Shown: in pieces, positions 14,420 to 16,533 of the stretch
How the letters are laid out: the number at the start of each line of letters is the position of its first letter
Numbering within the stretch: position 1 is the first letter of the stretch
Source of the DNA: Candidatus Woesearchaeota archaeon UBA119
GTDB lineage: Archaea > Nanobdellota > Nanobdellia > Woesearchaeales > UBA119
Assembly (NCBI GenBank): GCA_002505945.1
Contig: DAWM01000011.1
Location: 7,005 to 23,537, forward strand
Length of the DNA: 16,533 nucleotides
Direction of reading: 5' to 3'
Notes under the pieces: generated by a model
What the model saw: the letters and a program-made list of their open reading frames with translations, nothing else
The model's database searches: none
Told to the model about the DNA's origin: nothing
Translations under genes and position numbers: made by a program

Positions 14420-14420
14420 G

Positions 14421-14427
14421 TCTTTTT
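14421..14427 (+). terminator. T-run terminator after the TrmJ-like gene
   Basis: TCTTTTT two bases after the stop codon, upstream of the separate ppsA promoter. Confidence 0.4.
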
Positions 14428-14456
14428 AACAGACACTACTTGATAGAGATGACAAA

Positions 14457-14466
14457 CTTATATAAA
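14457..14466 (+). promoter_or_regulatory. TATA box for ppsA
   Basis: CTTATATAAA predicts transcription from about 14487, giving a leader of about 30 bases with GGTGGT at 14508-14513 as Shine-Dalgarno. A 10-base palindrome AGAGATCTCT (14487-14496) sits exactly at the predicted start. Confidence 0.6.
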
Positions 14467-14517
14467 TTCTCAGAATGGCTTTTTAGAGAGATCTCTTTTA
14501 GTTAAATGGTGGTTTGT

Positions 14518-16533
14518 ATGGATAAAAGGGAAAGTTTGATTCTATGGTTTGATCAGATAGGCATTGAAGATGTTGGGCTTGTAGGAGGAAAGAATGCTTC
14601 TCTGGGGGAAATGTACTCTCAGCTCGTTGTAAAGGGAGTTAATGTTCCTAACGGATATGCGGTGACGGCGAAGGCTTATTGGGAATTTATCCATTCAAAC
14701 AATCTTGCGAAACAAATAGAAGAGATATTGCATTCTATTGATTTGGATAATATGCAGGATCTTTCTAAGAAAGGGCATCAAATAAGGGAGATAATTAGGC
14801 ATGCTTCTTTTCCTGATTATATAAGAGATGCAATACTAGAGGGCTATAAGAATCTATGCCTGGAGTATGGTGAGAACACGGATGTGGCTGTAAGATCTAG
14901 TGCCACTGCAGAGGATCTTCCTGATGCTTCTTTTGCAGGTCAGCAGGAGACATATCTTAATGTGAGCGGTCCTAATATGCTACTTAATTCTGTGAGAGAT
15001 TGTTTTGCTTCTCTTTTCACTAATAGAGCAATATCATATAGGGCGAATAGGGGCTTTGCTCATTTTGATGTTGCTCTTTCAGTTGGAATTCAAAAGATGG
15101 TAAGAGCGGATAAAGGCGCATCAGGTGTTATGTTCACTTTAGATACTGAGTCGGGTTTTGAGGATGTGGTTTTTGTTACCTCTATCTATGGTTTAGGAGA
15201 GAATATTGTTCAGGGCAGGGTTAATCCTGATGAGTACTATATTTTCAAGCCTTCTTTGAAGAAGGGATACAATGCTATAATCTCAAAGAAGTTGGGTTCT
15301 AAGAGCGAACGAATGGTATATGCTGTGGATGGTATCCACAGAACAAAGAATATATCAGTTCCCGAGGAGGATAGGAAGAGATTTGCGCTCACGGATGATG
15401 AGGCCTTAACCTTGGCAAAGTGGGGTGTGATAATTGAAGACCACTACTCAGAGAGAAGAGGCAAGAAGATGTTTATGGATATGGAATGGGCAAAGGATGG
15501 AGAGACCAATGAGCTTTTTATTGTGCAGGCTCGACCTGAAACTGTGCATTCCACTAGGAACAAAAATGTTTTGGAGCGCTATATTCTCAAGGAGAAGTCT
15601 AGTGTTCTATGTTCTGGTATGAGTGTGGGCACAAAGATTGGTGCAGGGAAGGTGTCTGTCATAAAAGACCCCTCTCAGATTGATTCCTTTGTGCCCGGTA
15701 ATGTATTGGTAACAGAAATGACTGATCCTGATTGGAATCCTATCATGAAGAAGGCCTCTGCTATTGTTACAAATAAGGGAGGCAGGACCTGCCATGCTGC
15801 GATTGTATCAAGGGAGCTGGGAATTCCTTGTGTTGTAGGAACAGGAAATGCTACTAAAGAATTGAAGAATGATATGCTTGTTACAGTAGATTGTTCTTCA
15901 GGAGATAAGGGTTTTGTGTACTCAGGAAAACTTGATTTTACAGTGGAATCACATGAGATGGACAAGATTCCCCAGACCAATACCAAGATAATGATTAACA
16001 TTGGCAATCCTGATATTGCTTTTTCCAATTCTTTCCTGCCTATTGACGGTGTTGGTCTTGTGAGAGAGGAATTTATTGTAAATTCATATATAAAGATACA
16101 TCCTTTAGCCCTTCTGAATTATGAAAAGGTTAAGGATGAAAAGGTAAGGAAGAAGATAGATAAGATTACTTATGGCTACGAGTCTAAACCTGAGTTTTTC
16201 AAGGATTTTCTTTCCTATGGGATTGCAACTATTGCAGCAGCATTTTATCCAAAGAAGGTTATAGTAAGGCTTTCTGACTTTAAGTCAAATGAGTATTCTA
16301 ATCTTATAGGTGGAGAGTTCTTTGAACCTGAAGAGGATAACCCTATGATTGGATGGCGGGGAGCTTCTCGCTATTATAGTGATAAATATAAAGCAGCCTT
16401 TGCTCTCGAATGTGCTGCTCTTAAGAGGATTAGGGACGAGATGGGCCTTACCAATCTTCAGATTATGGTGCCTTTCTGTAGAACTGTTGAAGAAGGCAAG
16501 AGGGTTATTGCAGAGATGGCTAAAAATGGGCTT
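14518..16533 (+). CDS. ppsA: Phosphoenolpyruvate synthase, 3' end cut by window edge
   Basis: The first 672 residues of a phosphoenolpyruvate synthase (pyruvate, water dikinase), which makes PEP from pyruvate and ATP in gluconeogenesis; family members are about 750-820 residues. The N-terminal ATP-grasp domain shows GLVGGKNASLGEM at 20-32, VRSSATAEDLPDASFAGQQ at 125-143 and FIVQARPETVHS at 334-345. The swivelling phosphohistidine domain has GGRTCHAAIVSRELGIP at 421-437, with H426 as the phosphorylated residue. The PEP/pyruvate TIM-barrel begins near 475 and includes VRLSDFKSNEY and GWRGASRY; its last part, with the catalytic cysteine, lies beyond the window. It has its own promoter and Shine-Dalgarno. 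As in other archaea it may feed sugar synthesis, matching the glycogen genes at the other end. Pyruvate phosphate dikinase is less likely, given the short linkers and the close PpsA-style motifs. Confidence 0.95.
   Translation, partial: MDKRESLILWFDQIGIEDVGLVGGKNASLGEMYSQLVVKGVNVPNGYAVTAKAYWEFIHSNNLAKQIEEILHSIDLDNMQDLSKKGHQIREIIRHASFPDYIRDAILEGYKNLCLEYGENTDVAVRSSATAEDLPDASFAGQQETYLNVSGPNMLLNSVRDCFASLFTNRAISYRANRGFAHFDVALSVGIQKMVRADKGASGVMFTLDTESGFEDVVFVTSIYGLGENIVQGRVNPDEYYIFKPSLKKGYNAIISKKLGSKSERMVYAVDGIHRTKNISVPEEDRKRFALTDDEALTLAKWGVIIEDHYSERRGKKMFMDMEWAKDGETNELFIVQARPETVHSTRNKNVLERYILKEKSSVLCSGMSVGTKIGAGKVSVIKDPSQIDSFVPGNVLVTEMTDPDWNPIMKKASAIVTNKGGRTCHAAIVSRELGIPCVVGTGNATKELKNDMLVTVDCSSGDKGFVYSGKLDFTVESHEMDKIPQTNTKIMINIGNPDIAFSNSFLPIDGVGLVREEFIVNSYIKIHPLALLNYEKVKDEKVRKKIDKITYGYESKPEFFKDFLSYGIATIAAAFYPKKVIVRLSDFKSNEYSNLIGGEFFEPEEDNPMIGWRGASRYYSDKYKAAFALECAALKRIRDEMGLTNLQIMVPFCRTVEEGKRVIAEMAKNGL

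Overview
The window looks like a piece of a DPANN-type archaeal chromosome (Woesearchaeota or Pacearchaeota-like); the lineage is inferred from gene content only. Archaeal markers are SRP54 with no Ffh-like trait, type II methionine aminopeptidase, archaeal L11, RpoL, aIF5A with a hypusination lysine, L40e and a TrmJ-like SPOUT methyltransferase. Promoters are TATA boxes about 25-30 bases before starts, several of them leaderless, mixed with Shine-Dalgarno-led genes. No tRNA, rRNA, insertion sequence or CRISPR array was recognised.

Left part (1-5633, minus strand): a glycogen or alpha-glucan metabolism cluster. In transcription order it holds a GT4 glycosyltransferase of glycogen-synthase type, a GH57 alpha-amylase-type hydrolase, a small lysine-tailed protein with a DUF5752-like domain, a eukaryote-type (GT3) glycogen synthase, and a galT-like hexose-1-phosphate uridylyltransferase that runs off the left edge. 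Together they could make a nucleotide sugar, build an alpha-glucan, and trim or remobilise it. The gluconeogenic phosphoenolpyruvate synthase at the right edge fits the same sugar-storing lifestyle.

Centre (5634-9668): SRP54 on the minus strand and methionine aminopeptidase on the plus strand diverge from a 92-base spacer that carries two back-to-back leaderless promoters. Then come L11, rpoL and an AMMECR1-domain gene, packed as one operon.

Right part (9697-16533, all plus strand): an MFS-type transporter; an orphan coiled-coil protein; an aIF5A, L40e and site-2-protease operon; a TrmJ-like RNA methyltransferase with a leaderless start; and the first 672 codons of ppsA.

The points most worth checking are the mixed GT3/GT4/GH57/DUF5752 glucan cluster, a sharp codon-usage switch inside the SRP54 gene, a 22-base tandem duplication at the end of map, the altered signature motif in the AMMECR1 protein, and a palindrome at the predicted transcription start of ppsA. 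Nothing here is clearly a new defence or mobile system; most of the window is housekeeping.
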